Notes under the pieces: model-generated
What the model saw: only the letters and a program-made list of their open reading frames with translations
Databases searched by the model: none
What the model was told of the DNA's origin: nothing
Shown here: in pieces, positions 27,877 to 36,936 of the stretch
Position numbering within the stretch: the first letter of the stretch is position 1
Layout of the letters: every line of letters begins with the position of its first letter
Translations under genes and position numbers: made by a program
Source of the DNA: Acidobacteriaceae bacterium
Lineage (GTDB): Bacteria > Acidobacteriota > Terriglobia > Bryobacterales > Bryobacteraceae
Reading direction: 5' to 3'
DNA length: 56,111 nt
Assembly (NCBI GenBank): GCA_019244055.1
Contig: JAFATG010000179.1
Coordinates: 1-56,111 of the forward strand

Positions 27877-28911
27877 TTATGGCAGGTTTCCCGAGCCCGG
27901 CGTTACATCTGTCCAATAGCCCGGCCTCGCTCTCACTGTCGCGTCCGGCCTGTTCTTGATTCTGATCTCGAGGCGGTGGAAGGACGGCTCGGGAGTTGGA
28001 TCGGGAGTAAACGAGAGCAAGTAGCGACTATGAACATCATCGGCGATCGCCGATAGATCTGTTTCTAATTTCGATACCGTCTCGAACGACAGTCGCCGAC
28101 CCCCTGTCGCGCTGGTGAAAGCTTCCGCCGTGTTCCGACTCATAGCGTGCGCCAACTCCAGAATGACCGGTGGAAGCGAAACCGAGTTCTGCGCGCCGGG
28201 ACCAGGGAATCCTTCGCCTATATCAGGCGTGTAATCGCTGGCCTTCGTCGTAAATGCCGTCAAATAGGCCGAATATGTGGCGGCGTAAATCGTAGCGCCC
28301 GACCGTTGCAGCTTGCTGAGAACCTCAGGGAGCTTGAGCTTGCTTCCGCGATCACGGGATTCACTGATGAGCAGAATGCACGCTCTTCGCGCACCATCGC
28401 GAGCGCCGAGTAGCTCGATCGATTTCTCAATCGCATCGATCATGCGCGCGTCATCGGACGAAGTAGGCTTAAACCCATCAATTGCATCCGCAATCCGGTC
28501 CTGGTCTCGCGTGAAGCCCTGAATTACCTTGACCTTATCGTCAAAGGCCAAGACCGCAGCTTCGCCATTCGCACCCAGCACGGATTGAGAAATCATTGAC
28601 GCAGTCTTCCGAATTTTCTTAATTGCAGGATCTGAAAAGCCAGACGCTTGGATTGCTACCACCAGCGCAAGAGGCGGGGCCTCTGAATCACTGACATCCA
28701 CATGTATACGACGAGGTTTCCCGTTATCAAGAACAGCGAAATCTGAGGGAGAAAGGCCTCCCACCGGGTGTCCCTTGCTGTCGGTCACGCTGGTCGATAC
28801 CACTACCAAGGGGACGTTCGTCCGGATGGTGGGCTCTTGAGCTAGAGCCACAGAAACCAAGGCGATGGCCCACGAAAACTTCATCATCGGACTGATGCGC
28901 CTCAGACGCAT
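27877..28911 (-). CDS. VWFA-related acidobacterial domain protein, secreted
   Basis: The 344-residue protein has a signal peptide (FSWAIALVSVALAQ) and then the classic start of this family: a strand with VPLVVVSTSVTDSKG followed by LSPSDFAVLDNGKP. A von Willebrand A-like core follows, with ALVVAIQASGFSD in place of the D-x-S-x-S metal site, so metal binding is probably lost. The family is known almost only from Acidobacteriota and supports the phylum call; its role is unknown. The downstream stop nearly meets the convergent DUF4440 stop. The ATG at 28887 is an alternative start. Confidence 0.85.
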   Translation of the reverse strand: MRLRRISPMMKFSWAIALVSVALAQEPTIRTNVPLVVVSTSVTDSKGHPVGGLSPSDFAVLDNGKPRRIHVDVSDSEAPPLALVVAIQASGFSDPAIKKIRKTASMISQSVLGANGEAAVLAFDDKVKVIQGFTRDQDRIADAIDGFKPTSSDDARMIDAIEKSIELLGARDGARRACILLISESRDRGSKLKLPEVLSKLQRSGATIYAATYSAYLTAFTTKASDYTPDIGEGFPGPGAQNSVSLPPVILELAHAMSRNTAEAFTSATGGRRLSFETVSKLETDLSAIADDVHSRYLLSFTPDPTPEPSFHRLEIRIKNRPDATVRARPGYWTDVTPGSGNLP

Positions 28912-28938
28912 TCGGTTCCGCGCTCGAAAAACTTCATC

Positions 28939-30237
28939 TCAATGAGTGAGCCCGAAATCTTGCGTCAACGTGCCTGAAGAGAGTCCAAAGTTCTGCAGGA
29001 TAATCGCTGTCCTCCAGACTCGCTCGAGAGCGTGAATATAATCCACTTGAAGCTGGAACAGCATCCTCTGAGAAACGAGCACCTGAGGATACGCGGCGGC
29101 CATCTCTTCGTATTTCGCGAGATATAGCTCGTAGGCGCGCTGGGCCCGAGGAATCATTTCGCCTCTGTACCGGTCGGCTTCGATATGGCTCGACAAATAG
29201 GCCTGAAGCAATGGTTCTATGGTTCGGCGAAGCGATAACTGGCTATTGTTGATTTGCGCGCGCGCTCGTTCTAAATCGGCTTCCGCCGCGGCAACATTCC
29301 CTTGATTGCGATCAAAAATCGGCAACTGGATCCCGGCAGTTACGAATGCCTGCAGACCCACTGATTTTCCACTGAGTTCGTTGAGGGCTTCGAGGTTCTG
29401 CTGCAATCCCGCATGGACCTGAAGGTCGGGAACGGTCTCTCGCTTAGCGCTCTTGATCTCAGCTTCGGCGCGAACGACATCCTGCTGTGCCCGCTTCACC
29501 GACGGACTGTCGCGAAGAACTTGATACATAATTTGGTCTGCGTTGATGGCGGGCGGATGGGCTAAGTCTCCCTGGAGGGGGCTGATGGTCAGTTCTGGTT
29601 TGCCTACCAGTGCCGCCAAGCTGTGGAAGGCCTGAATATAGTCGCGTTGCGCCACTGTGTAGTCGACGTTCGCCTGTTCCGCTTCGACCTCAGCTTGCAG
29701 CACGTCCGATGCATCGGCTTGCCCGACATTCGCGAGCTGGTGCGCGGTTTCTACTGCGTCCGTCGCCAAAATAAGCAATCGCCGGCGCACATTGACAATC
29801 TCTTGTACCGCCAGTGCGAAATAGAATGCCTGGCCGGTGTCACTCAATATCCGGTACCGCTCTTCTGAGACTCCGATTTCATCGGTGCGACGTTGCTGCT
29901 CATAGACATTTCGCCGCAACCCGAGTTTCCCACCCAGTACGAACGTCTGCCCCACGAATGCGCCTTGCTCGCCCCCGCCGAACATCCCGCCTCGAATCTG
30001 CTCCCCTTGATAACCTATTGATGGATTCGGATACAGCCCTGCCTGGTTAGCCCGTGCGGCGGATGCCTTCACGATCGCATTCGCTTCTTGCAACGTGGGA
30101 CTATTAGCGATCGCCAACCGTTGAAACTCCTCCAATCCGATCGGAGTGCGTTTCGCCGCGTCGCGCAACAAGTCCGGAGCAGATACCTGTGCGAGAAGGG
30201 AACTGCCGGCAAAGAGAAATGCGAATATCCTTTTCAT
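28939..30237 (-). CDS. TolC-family outer membrane efflux protein
   Basis: I start at the ATG at 30237 (432 residues), preceded by GGAGGAGG. A signal peptide (RIFAFLFAGSSLLAQ) is followed by two repeats of long helices typical of TolC/CusC: LANVGQADASDVLQAEVEAE and, later, DLERARAQINNSQLSLRRTI, with LPIFDRNQGNVAAAEA between. TolC proteins form the outer membrane tunnel of tripartite pumps. No inner membrane pump or adaptor lies nearby. The start overlaps the stop of the multicopper oxidase gene, so the two are translated together, hinting at copper handling. Confidence 0.9.
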   Translation of the reverse strand: MKRIFAFLFAGSSLLAQVSAPDLLRDAAKRTPIGLEEFQRLAIANSPTLQEANAIVKASAARANQAGLYPNPSIGYQGEQIRGGMFGGGEQGAFVGQTFVLGGKLGLRRNVYEQQRRTDEIGVSEERYRILSDTGQAFYFALAVQEIVNVRRRLLILATDAVETAHQLANVGQADASDVLQAEVEAEQANVDYTVAQRDYIQAFHSLAALVGKPELTISPLQGDLAHPPAINADQIMYQVLRDSPSVKRAQQDVVRAEAEIKSAKRETVPDLQVHAGLQQNLEALNELSGKSVGLQAFVTAGIQLPIFDRNQGNVAAAEADLERARAQINNSQLSLRRTIEPLLQAYLSSHIEADRYRGEMIPRAQRAYELYLAKYEEMAAAYPQVLVSQRMLFQLQVDYIHALERVWRTAIILQNFGLSSGTLTQDFGLTH

Positions 30238-31631
30238 TCCTCCTCCTTCCCAATCCGTTCCATGATTTGGTCGTATTGATCCGGTGGCAAGACGCGAACG
30301 AACGTCATCATGCCTTGCATGAACCCGCTCCAACCGGCACGCAAACCATAGTTCTGCGGCTTGTCCACCATTTCGTCCATCGCCATCATCGGGCTTTCCA
30401 TGTACGCGTCCTGTGGGAAGCCGGGAACTCGATTCGCATCAGGAGCGATGTTGCCGCCCATGGTAGGATCGTGCTGCATGTCGGGCATTCCCGGCATCGC
30501 GGCTTGCGAAGAGAGAGGAGTGTTCGCCACCATTTGATCCTCGGTCGAACCCACACCCATGCCGCGGCCCAGGCTCGGACCGTAATCGTCGCCCATTGGC
30601 GCGCCCGGCGAGCCGTTTAGCATGCCCATTCCGAGATTCATGTCCGCTCCCGCCGGCATACGTTTTCGCATTCGAGATATAGGCCCCACGTTCGAAGACA
30701 TTTGGTTCATCATGTGATGCGGTAAATGGCAGTGCAGCATCCACGTTCCAGGATTGTTCGCGACGAACTCCACGTCGCGTGCTTGCGCTACTCCCACTAA
30801 CACGGTGTTGCCGGGAAACCACGCGGCCTCTGGAATTCTGCCTCCCTCTGTACCTGTCGTATAGAACGTGTGGCCATGCAAGTGGATCGGATGGTGATCC
30901 ATTCCGAGATTGATCATGCGAATGCGCACACGGTCTCCGAGCCTCACGATTACTGGCGTGGTGGCCGGGCCGGCCTTCCCGTTTATAACCAGCCAGTTGA
31001 ATTCCATGTTCATCGTGTTCGGAATCGTGTTGTTCGGAAGCACCGCGTATTCCTGAAGAAGAACGACAAAATCGTTATCCACCCGCGGCGTACGGGCCTG
31101 TTTCGGATGCATGATGAAGGCGCCGAGAGTGCCCATCATCTCCTGCATCGCCATGTGCGAGTGGTAAAAATAGGTCCCTTCCTGATGAAGCGTGAACTCG
31201 TAGATAAAGCGCCCGCCAGGCTTGATCGGATCTTGACTGATCCCTGGTCCTCCATCCATCTCATGAGGAATTTCAAACCCATGCCAGTGCATCGACGTCG
31301 GCTCGGGCAAGTGATTCTCGACGATGATCCGCACCCGGTCGCCCTGCGTAATTTGAATAGTCGGACCGGGCGCGCTACCGTTGAAGCCCCAGAGATCAAG
31401 AACCTTGTGCGGCGTAATCTGCTGCTTGACAGGCTCCATTACGAGGTGGAAGACTTTGACCCCGTTGTCGACGGTGAACGGCAAATCTTTGAGATCAGGT
31501 GACTGCACTCGAACCGGCGACTCTGCCAAATTGGAATCGCTTGTAACATATCGCGCCTTCGCGCGCGGCGCGGAAAGCAGACCGGCTCCGATGCCGAATG
31601 CGCCTCGAAAAAAACTCCTCCGGTTTCTCAC
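30234..31631 (-). CDS. Multicopper oxidase with Met-rich C-terminal region (copper resistance type)
   Basis: The 465-residue protein begins with GTG after an AAAGGAAG site and has a twin-arginine-like signal (RNRRSFFRGAFGIGAGLLSA). Copper ligands are seen in HWHGFEI, YFYHSHM, HPIHLHGHTF and the terminal HCHLPHH motif, covering the type 1, 2 and 3 sites. From about residue 325 on there are many Met residues (GMGMLNG, MPGMPDMQHD), as in CopA/CueO-like enzymes that oxidise cuprous ion or bind copper in the periplasm. It leads a unit with the TolC gene and follows a small Cys/His-rich secreted protein. Confidence 0.9.
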   Translation of the reverse strand: MRNRRSFFRGAFGIGAGLLSAPRAKARYVTSDSNLAESPVRVQSPDLKDLPFTVDNGVKVFHLVMEPVKQQITPHKVLDLWGFNGSAPGPTIQITQGDRVRIIVENHLPEPTSMHWHGFEIPHEMDGGPGISQDPIKPGGRFIYEFTLHQEGTYFYHSHMAMQEMMGTLGAFIMHPKQARTPRVDNDFVVLLQEYAVLPNNTIPNTMNMEFNWLVINGKAGPATTPVIVRLGDRVRIRMINLGMDHHPIHLHGHTFYTTGTEGGRIPEAAWFPGNTVLVGVAQARDVEFVANNPGTWMLHCHLPHHMMNQMSSNVGPISRMRKRMPAGADMNLGMGMLNGSPGAPMGDDYGPSLGRGMGVGSTEDQMVANTPLSSQAAMPGMPDMQHDPTMGGNIAPDANRVPGFPQDAYMESPMMAMDEMVDKPQNYGLRAGWSGFMQGMMTFVRVLPPDQYDQIMERIGKEEE

Positions 31632-31715
31632 ACTCTCTTCCTTTCAAACGAGCTGAATAGTCCGGCAGTAGCCCACCGGGCCTTGATTTCAAAACAAATT
31701 TAGAAAGGAAGGGAA

Positions 31716-32093
31716 TTAGATCCGGAAGATGGAAAGAAGCGCAAACACACTACTCCCAGGCAATGCGTGCAGCGCTGCTCTTTGAAAGACTTCAAAGAAT
31801 GGCTGAGTGTTGAAGATCTGTACCGCCCACATCACCGATGGAAATTCGATCATCGATCGGAAGTGAACATTCGCCAGCCCTGCAACATCCATCGCCGCGG
31901 CAGGACTGAAGAAATCCGAGTGCTGGTACGGACACGCTGTTCCAGAGCTATGGCTGTTTTCGGAGTGGTGAGGACACGAGGACGAAGCAGAAGAAGCTAA
32001 GATCACCGCGCCGCAAGTTGTATAGCAGTGCGAGCTATATAGCAAGGCGGCGATCAAGGCCGAACTGAGCAGTCTCACCGCCCGGCGAAGCAT
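31716..32093 (-). CDS. Small secreted Cys/His-rich protein, possible copper chaperone
   Basis: Starting at the ATG at 32093, the product is 125 residues with a hydrophobic signal region (LLSSALIAALLYSSHCYTT). A segment then holds Cys, His, His, His, Cys and His in close order (S-C-P-H-H-S-E-N-S-H, then C-P-Y-Q-H-S-D). This could coordinate a metal ion. It precedes the multicopper oxidase gene on the same strand with 84 bases between, so a joint role in copper handling is likely. No named family was recognised. The TTG at 32105 is another possible start. Confidence 0.5.
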   Translation of the reverse strand: MLRRAVRLLSSALIAALLYSSHCYTTCGAVILASSASSSCPHHSENSHSSGTACPYQHSDFFSPAAAMDVAGLANVHFRSMIEFPSVMWAVQIFNTQPFFEVFQRAALHALPGSSVFALLSIFRI

Positions 32094-32117
32094 TAGATAA
32101 AGCAAATCCTTAGTCCC

Positions 32118-32135
32118 TCTTTAGACATTCTTTAG
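32118..32135. promoter_or_regulatory. Direct repeat with 11-base period upstream of the kdp genes
   Basis: TCTTTAG occurs at 32118-32124 and again at 32129-32135, exactly 11 bases apart, about 30-50 bases before the first kdp-region start codon. That register is what OmpR-family response regulators such as KdpE use, so this may be a KdpE-type box even though kdpD and kdpE are not in the window. AGTCC (32112-32116) and GGACT (32134-32138) also form inverted arms around it. Confidence 0.4.
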
Positions 32136-32166
32136 GACTGTGCGGCTACATTGAAATCGAGATTCA

Positions 32167-32250
32167 ATGCTTGATCTATTCTACGTGCTCGTTGGATTAC
32201 TATTCTTCGCTCTCGCCTGGGCTTTCACGAAAGCCTGCGATCGCCTGTAG
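32167..32250 (+). CDS. 27-residue single-helix membrane peptide preceding kdpF
   Basis: The reading frame encodes M-L-D-L-F-Y-V-L-V-G-L-L-F-F-A-L-A-W-A-F-T-K-A-C-D-R-L and a TAG stop: one membrane helix with a short charged end. Peptides of this shape ending in A/C-C-D-R-L are commonly found just ahead of kdpF in many bacteria, where they are usually left unannotated. It ends eight bases before the kdpF start, which supports it as the first gene of the operon. The function is unknown; a role in the KdpFABC complex is inference. Confidence 0.65.
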   Translation: MLDLFYVLVGLLFFALAWAFTKACDRL

Positions 32251-32258
32251 GTTCCACT

Positions 32259-32342
32259 ATGGATTACATCATCGGCGGCATTACCACGGTTTTCTTGTTT
32301 GCGTATCTGATTTACGCTCTGCTGAAACCCGAGAAGTTCTAA
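32259..32342 (+). CDS. kdpF: KdpF, small subunit of the potassium-transporting ATPase
   Basis: The 27-residue peptide M-D-Y-I-I-G-G-I-T-T-V-F-L-F-A-Y-L-I-Y-A-L-L-K-P-E-K-F is one membrane helix ending in the characteristic L-x-K/R-P-E-K/R-F tail. KdpF stabilises the KdpABC complex in the membrane. It lies 16 bases before kdpA on the same strand. Confidence 0.92.
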   Translation: MDYIIGGITTVFLFAYLIYALLKPEKF

Positions 32343-32358
32343 CGGAAAGGCTACGAGT

Positions 32359-34185
32359 ATGACACAAAACGGGATCCTGCAGATTGCAGTTTACTTCCTA
32401 ATTATTCTTGCTATTGCGAAGCCCATGGGCGTATTCATGGCGAACTTGTTTGAGGGCAGGAAGACCCTTCTTCACCCCGCACTGCGCCCTCTGGAGAAAT
32501 TCATTTACCGGCTGATCGGCATCGACGAAACCACCGAGCAGCGTTGGACACAATATACGGCCGCGCTTCTGGCCTTCAGCATCTTCAGTTTTCTATTCGT
32601 GTATCTTTTGCAAAGGCTACAAGGCATTCTGCCGCTGAATCCGCAGGGCTTCGGCGCCGGTCAGGTCACGCCTGATCTGGCCTTCAACACGGCCGTCAGT
32701 TTCGTCACTAACACCAATTGGCAGTCGTACTCCGGGGAATCGACTCTCAGCTATCTGGTGCAAATGGCGGCGCTGACAGTACAGAACTTTGCCTCTGCCG
32801 CGGCCGGCATAGCCGTTGCCATCGCGCTTACGCGTGGTTTCGCCCGTCAGCAGGTGAATAGCCTCGGCAATTTTTGGGTCGATCTGACGCGCGGAATCGT
32901 ATACATTCTGCTGCCTATCTCTCTCGTGGCTGCCCTCATACTCTGCTCGCAAGGCGTTATTCAAAACTTCCATGCCTACACGGTTGCAAAAACAGTCGAG
33001 GGTGCAAAACAGGTAATCGCACAAGGGCCGGTAGCCTCTCAGGAAGCCATCAAGATGCTCGGCACCAACGGGGGTGGCTTCTTCGGTGCGAACTCGGCTC
33101 ATCCTTTCGAAAACCCGACACCTTTGATCAATCTTTTCCAGATGTTCCTCATCTTCGTGATTCCGGCGGGACTAACTTACACGTTCGGCGTCATGGTCGG
33201 TGATCGGCGGCAGGGCTGGACCCTTTTCTCCGCGTGCGCAGCCATGTTCCTCATAGGTGCTTTCGCGTGCTATTGGGCCGAACAAAAAGGAAATCCGACG
33301 CTGGCCAAGCTTGGCGTCGAGACGAACGCCACTTCGACACAGATGGGCGGCAACATGGAAGGCAAGGAGACACGCTTCGGCATCGCAGCTTCCGCTCTGT
33401 TCGCAACCGTCACTACGGACGCGAGCTGCGGTGCCGTCAACGGCATGCACGACAGTTATACGCCCCTAGGGGGTCTCGTTCCTCTGTTCAATATCCAAAC
33501 GGGCGAAGTGATATTTGGCGGAGTCGGCGCAGGCCTCTACGGCATTCTTCTCTATGCCATCGTGGCCGTCTTTATTGCCGGCCTGATGGTAGGCCGCACC
33601 CCTGAATACGTCGGGAAAAAAATCGAGCAAAAAGAGGTCAAGATGGCGATGATCGCACTCGTCGCCACCGCCTTCAGCATTCTGGTGTTTGCGGCCATTT
33701 CCTCCATCATTCCTTTTGCCTCTCCCACGAAGGACGCCAAAGGACAGCCGGTGGCGCACAGTTACTGGAATCCTCCGGGCCCGGCGACGGCCAACTTGAA
33801 CAACTCCGGTGCGCACGGGTTCAGCGAACTTCTTTATGCATACACGAGCGGTACGGGAAATAACGGTAGCGCCTTCCAAGGCATAAATACCAACACCCCC
33901 TGGTACAACCTCACGATGGGTCTGGCCATGTTAATAGGCCGTTTTCTTTTCTTGATTCCGCTGCTCGCCGCGGCCGGTGCGCTTGCAAACAAAAGAAAGG
34001 TGGCCGAAACGCTGGGTACTCTGCCCACGCATGGGCCTCTTTTCGTCAGTCTGCTCGTCGGGACTGTCATCCTCGTCGGCGCTCTAACATTCTTCCCGGC
34101 GCTCGCCTTGGGCCCCATCGTCGAGCATTATCTGATGCAGGACGGAAAGCTGTTTTCACTCCTGCTGTTTCCGATTTGGAGCTAA
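32359..34185 (+). CDS. kdpA: Potassium-transporting ATPase, potassium-binding subunit
   Basis: The 608-residue protein has about ten membrane helices and the four selectivity loops of the SKT fold: TNTNWQSYSGE, GTNGGGFFGANSAHPFENPT, TTDASCGAVNGMHDSYTPLGG and the loop near GTGNNGSAFQGINTNTPWYN. KdpA passes potassium into the tunnel toward KdpB at micromolar external potassium. It is followed by kdpB after three bases. Ribosome binding is given by a GGAAAGG motif. Length and motifs are normal for the family. Confidence 0.98.
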   Translation: MTQNGILQIAVYFLIILAIAKPMGVFMANLFEGRKTLLHPALRPLEKFIYRLIGIDETTEQRWTQYTAALLAFSIFSFLFVYLLQRLQGILPLNPQGFGAGQVTPDLAFNTAVSFVTNTNWQSYSGESTLSYLVQMAALTVQNFASAAAGIAVAIALTRGFARQQVNSLGNFWVDLTRGIVYILLPISLVAALILCSQGVIQNFHAYTVAKTVEGAKQVIAQGPVASQEAIKMLGTNGGGFFGANSAHPFENPTPLINLFQMFLIFVIPAGLTYTFGVMVGDRRQGWTLFSACAAMFLIGAFACYWAEQKGNPTLAKLGVETNATSTQMGGNMEGKETRFGIAASALFATVTTDASCGAVNGMHDSYTPLGGLVPLFNIQTGEVIFGGVGAGLYGILLYAIVAVFIAGLMVGRTPEYVGKKIEQKEVKMAMIALVATAFSILVFAAISSIIPFASPTKDAKGQPVAHSYWNPPGPATANLNNSGAHGFSELLYAYTSGTGNNGSAFQGINTNTPWYNLTMGLAMLIGRFLFLIPLLAAAGALANKRKVAETLGTLPTHGPLFVSLLVGTVILVGALTFFPALALGPIVEHYLMQDGKLFSLLLFPIWS

Positions 34186-34188
34186 CCC

Positions 34189-36324
34189 ATGGCAACCACG
34201 CTTGAACCGCCTCCTTCCAAAACGCCGCCTTCGACGCCGGACAATCTTACTTCGCTACTTCCTGGACGTCTCGCGCGTGCGCGCCCGCTGTTTGATCCGG
34301 AAATCGTCCGGCGAGCAACGAAAGATTCTTTCCTCAAGCTGAACCCGATCACGCTGCTCAAGAATCCGGTCATGTTTGTAGTCGAAGTCGGAGCGGCGCT
34401 GGTTACCCTCTTCCTGCTGCGAGACGTCTTCGCCGGCATCGCGGGGAAACAAGGATTCGAATTCCAGATTGCCGTCTGGCTCTGGTTTACTGTGTTATTC
34501 GCCAATTTCGCAGAAGCAATGGCAGAGGCTCGCGGCAAAGCGCAGGCTGACACGCTTCGCAAGACAAAAACAGATTCCATTGCCAACCGCATCCTGAACA
34601 ATGGAAAAATCGAAGCTGTCCCTGCTTCGAAGTTGCGTTGCGGCGATCTTGTCGTCGCCAAAGCAGGCGAGCTGATCCCGGGCGACGGAGAAGTGATCGA
34701 GGGCATTGCCACGGTCGATGAATCGGTCATTACCGGCGAGAGCGCTCCCGTTATTCGCGAATCCGGCGGCGATCGCAGCGCCGTCACCGGCGGCACCAAG
34801 GTCCTCTCGGATCAGATTACGATCCGCATTACCTCTAATCCCGGCGAAACGTTCCTCGATCGAATGATTGCCTTAGTCGAGGGCGCCGAGCGTCAAAAGA
34901 CACCCAACGAAATCGCTCTGAACATCCTAATCGCGGGATTGACGCTAATTTTCCTGCTCGCCGTAGCTACGCTTCATCCATTCGCTATCTATTCAGTCTC
35001 GTCCGCCGGAGCGGGAACGGTCCCCACGATCGCCGTTCTGGTTTCTCTGCTGGTCTGTCTGATCCCGACCACCATCGGTGGATTGCTCTCGGCTATTGGT
35101 ATTGCCGGCATGGACCGGGTCATGCAGCACAACGTGCTCGCTATGAGCGGTAAGGCTGTCGAAGCTTCCGGTGACGTGAACACGCTGCTTCTAGATAAGA
35201 CCGGCACAGTTACTCTCGGCAACCGTCAGGCAGTGGAATTTATCGCTTTCCCGGGCGTGACTGACGAAGAACTCGCGGACGCCGCCCAGCTATCAAGTCT
35301 CGCCGACGAAACGCCGGAAGGCCGTTCGATTGTCGTTCTGGCCAAAGAAAAATATGGTCTCCGCGGGCGTGAGGTTTCCGAACACGAGGCTTCTTTCATT
35401 CCGTTCTCCGCCTACAGCCGTATGAGCGGTGTAGATATCGACGGTCGCGTGCTTCGTAAGGGCGCCAGCAGCGCGATCGAAAAATTTGTAATCGAGTTCG
35501 GCGGAACCATTCCTTCCACATTTCGACAAATTTCCGACCGCATCTCTCGCAATGGAGGAACTCCTCTCGCCGTCGCGGATCGAGGGCGCGCGCTCGGCAT
35601 TATTCACCTGAAAGATATCGTCAAGGGTGGCATGAAAGAGCGCATCGCTCAGCTTCGCGCGATGGGCATCCGTTCGGTCATGATCACTGGAGATAATCCG
35701 CTAACCGCGGCCGCCATCGCAAGTGAAGCCGGCGTCGACGATTTTCTTGCGCAAGCAACTCCGGCCGACAAGCTGGAATACATCCGTCGCGAACAGCGCG
35801 AAGGTCGGCTCGTCGCCATGACTGGCGACGGCACGAACGATGCGCCTGCACTAGCTCAGGCAGACGTCGGGCTCGCGATGAACACAGGAACAATGGCGGC
35901 AAAAGAGGCCGGCAACATGGTCGATCTCGATAGCAACCCGACGAAGCTAATCGAGGTCGTCGCGATCGGCAAGCAGCTCCTGATCACCCGGGGCGCGCTC
36001 ACCACATTCTCTATCGCCAACGATGTCGCCAAGTATTTCGCCATTATTCCGGCAATGTTCATGGCGAGCTATCCGGCGTTAGCGCGATTCAACATCATGG
36101 GACTTCACACGCCGCAAAGCGCCGTGCTGGCCGCTGTCATTTTCAATGCATTGATCATCATCGCTCTCGTGCCTCTTGCCCTTCGAGGTGTGAAATACCG
36201 GCCCGTTGGAGCCGCCGCGCTGTTACGGCGCAACGTCTTTATCTATGGAATAGGAGGGATCATTGTTCCATTCCCAGGCATCTGGCTCATCGATCAACTA
36301 TTAGTGCTGCTGCACCTTGCCTAA
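34189..36324 (+). CDS. kdpB: Potassium-transporting P-type ATPase, catalytic subunit
   Basis: The 711-residue protein carries the phosphorylated Asp336 in [10 protein letters not shown], the actuator-domain TGES motif, [14 protein letters not shown], and the hinge motif [20 protein letters not shown]. It hydrolyses ATP and moves potassium received from KdpA across the membrane. It starts three bases after kdpA. The N-terminal extension (about the first 50 residues, rich in Pro and Thr) is slightly longer than in the enterobacterial protein. All key residues are present, so it should be active. Confidence 0.98.
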   Translation: MATTLEPPPSKTPPSTPDNLTSLLPGRLARARPLFDPEIVRRATKDSFLKLNPITLLKNPVMFVVEVGAALVTLFLLRDVFAGIAGKQGFEFQIAVWLWFTVLFANFAEAMAEARGKAQADTLRKTKTDSIANRILNNGKIEAVPASKLRCGDLVVAKAGELIPGDGEVIEGIATVDESVITGESAPVIRESGGDRSAVTGGTKVLSDQITIRITSNPGETFLDRMIALVEGAERQKTPNEIALNILIAGLTLIFLLAVATLHPFAIYSVSSAGAGTVPTIAVLVSLLVCLIPTTIGGLLSAIGIAGMDRVMQHNVLAMSGKAVEASGDVNTLLLDKTGTVTLGNRQAVEFIAFPGVTDEELADAAQLSSLADETPEGRSIVVLAKEKYGLRGREVSEHEASFIPFSAYSRMSGVDIDGRVLRKGASSAIEKFVIEFGGTIPSTFRQISDRISRNGGTPLAVADRGRALGIIHLKDIVKGGMKERIAQLRAMGIRSVMITGDNPLTAAAIASEAGVDDFLAQATPADKLEYIRREQREGRLVAMTGDGTNDAPALAQADVGLAMNTGTMAAKEAGNMVDLDSNPTKLIEVVAIGKQLLITRGALTTFSIANDVAKYFAIIPAMFMASYPALARFNIMGLHTPQSAVLAAVIFNALIIIALVPLALRGVKYRPVGAAALLRRNVFIYGIGGIIVPFPGIWLIDQLLVLLHLA

Positions 36325-36340
36325 TCTTTGAGGGACTATT

Positions 36341-36922
36341 ATGCTAAAACAACTCGTTCCAGCGGTCAGAATGACGGTACTGCTCACCGTACTTACTGGC
36401 CTCGTCTATCCATCCGTTGTGACAGGCTTGTGCCAATTATTCTTTAGGACTCAAGCCAACGGAAGCCTGATTATGAAAGACGGTCAAGTCATTGGATCCT
36501 CGCTGTTGGGACAAAACTTCACCAAGCCCGAGTACTTCCACCCACGCCCGTCCGCCGCTGGAAACGACGGCTATGATCCTACGGCATCGCAAGGATCAAA
36601 CCTTGGCCCGACCAGCCAGAAGCTGTATGACAGAGTGAAAGCTGCCGCCGCGCAGTTCCGCAAGGAGAACCCGGACTATACGGGCCCGATTCCCGCGGAC
36701 GCTCTAACAGCCTCCGGCAGCGGGCTCGATCCCGAGATCACTGTCGCCAATGCTGAGATCCAGGCAACACGCGTGGCGAAAGCACGCGGGCTGAGTACGT
36801 CGCACGTCGAGCATCTGATTGCCTCTCTGACTCAAGATCGCGATCTCGGCTTTTTAGGGGAGCCGCGCGTGAACGTCCTTAAGCTCAATCTGGAACTCGA
36901 CAACCAGTTCACGAAACGTTAA
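36341..36922 (+). CDS. kdpC: Potassium-transporting ATPase, KdpC subunit
   Basis: The 193-residue protein has one N-terminal membrane helix ([20 protein letters not shown]). The periplasmic domain has [31 protein letters not shown], and [22 protein letters not shown]. KdpC binds the outer face of the complex and raises the apparent affinity for ATP or potassium. GAGGG lies eight bases before the ATG. Normal length and full motif set. Confidence 0.97.
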   Translation: MLKQLVPAVRMTVLLTVLTGLVYPSVVTGLCQLFFRTQANGSLIMKDGQVIGSSLLGQNFTKPEYFHPRPSAAGNDGYDPTASQGSNLGPTSQKLYDRVKAAAAQFRKENPDYTGPIPADALTASGSGLDPEITVANAEIQATRVAKARGLSTSHVEHLIASLTQDRDLGFLGEPRVNVLKLNLELDNQFTKR

Positions 36923-36936
36923 AGCAAACGTACTTC

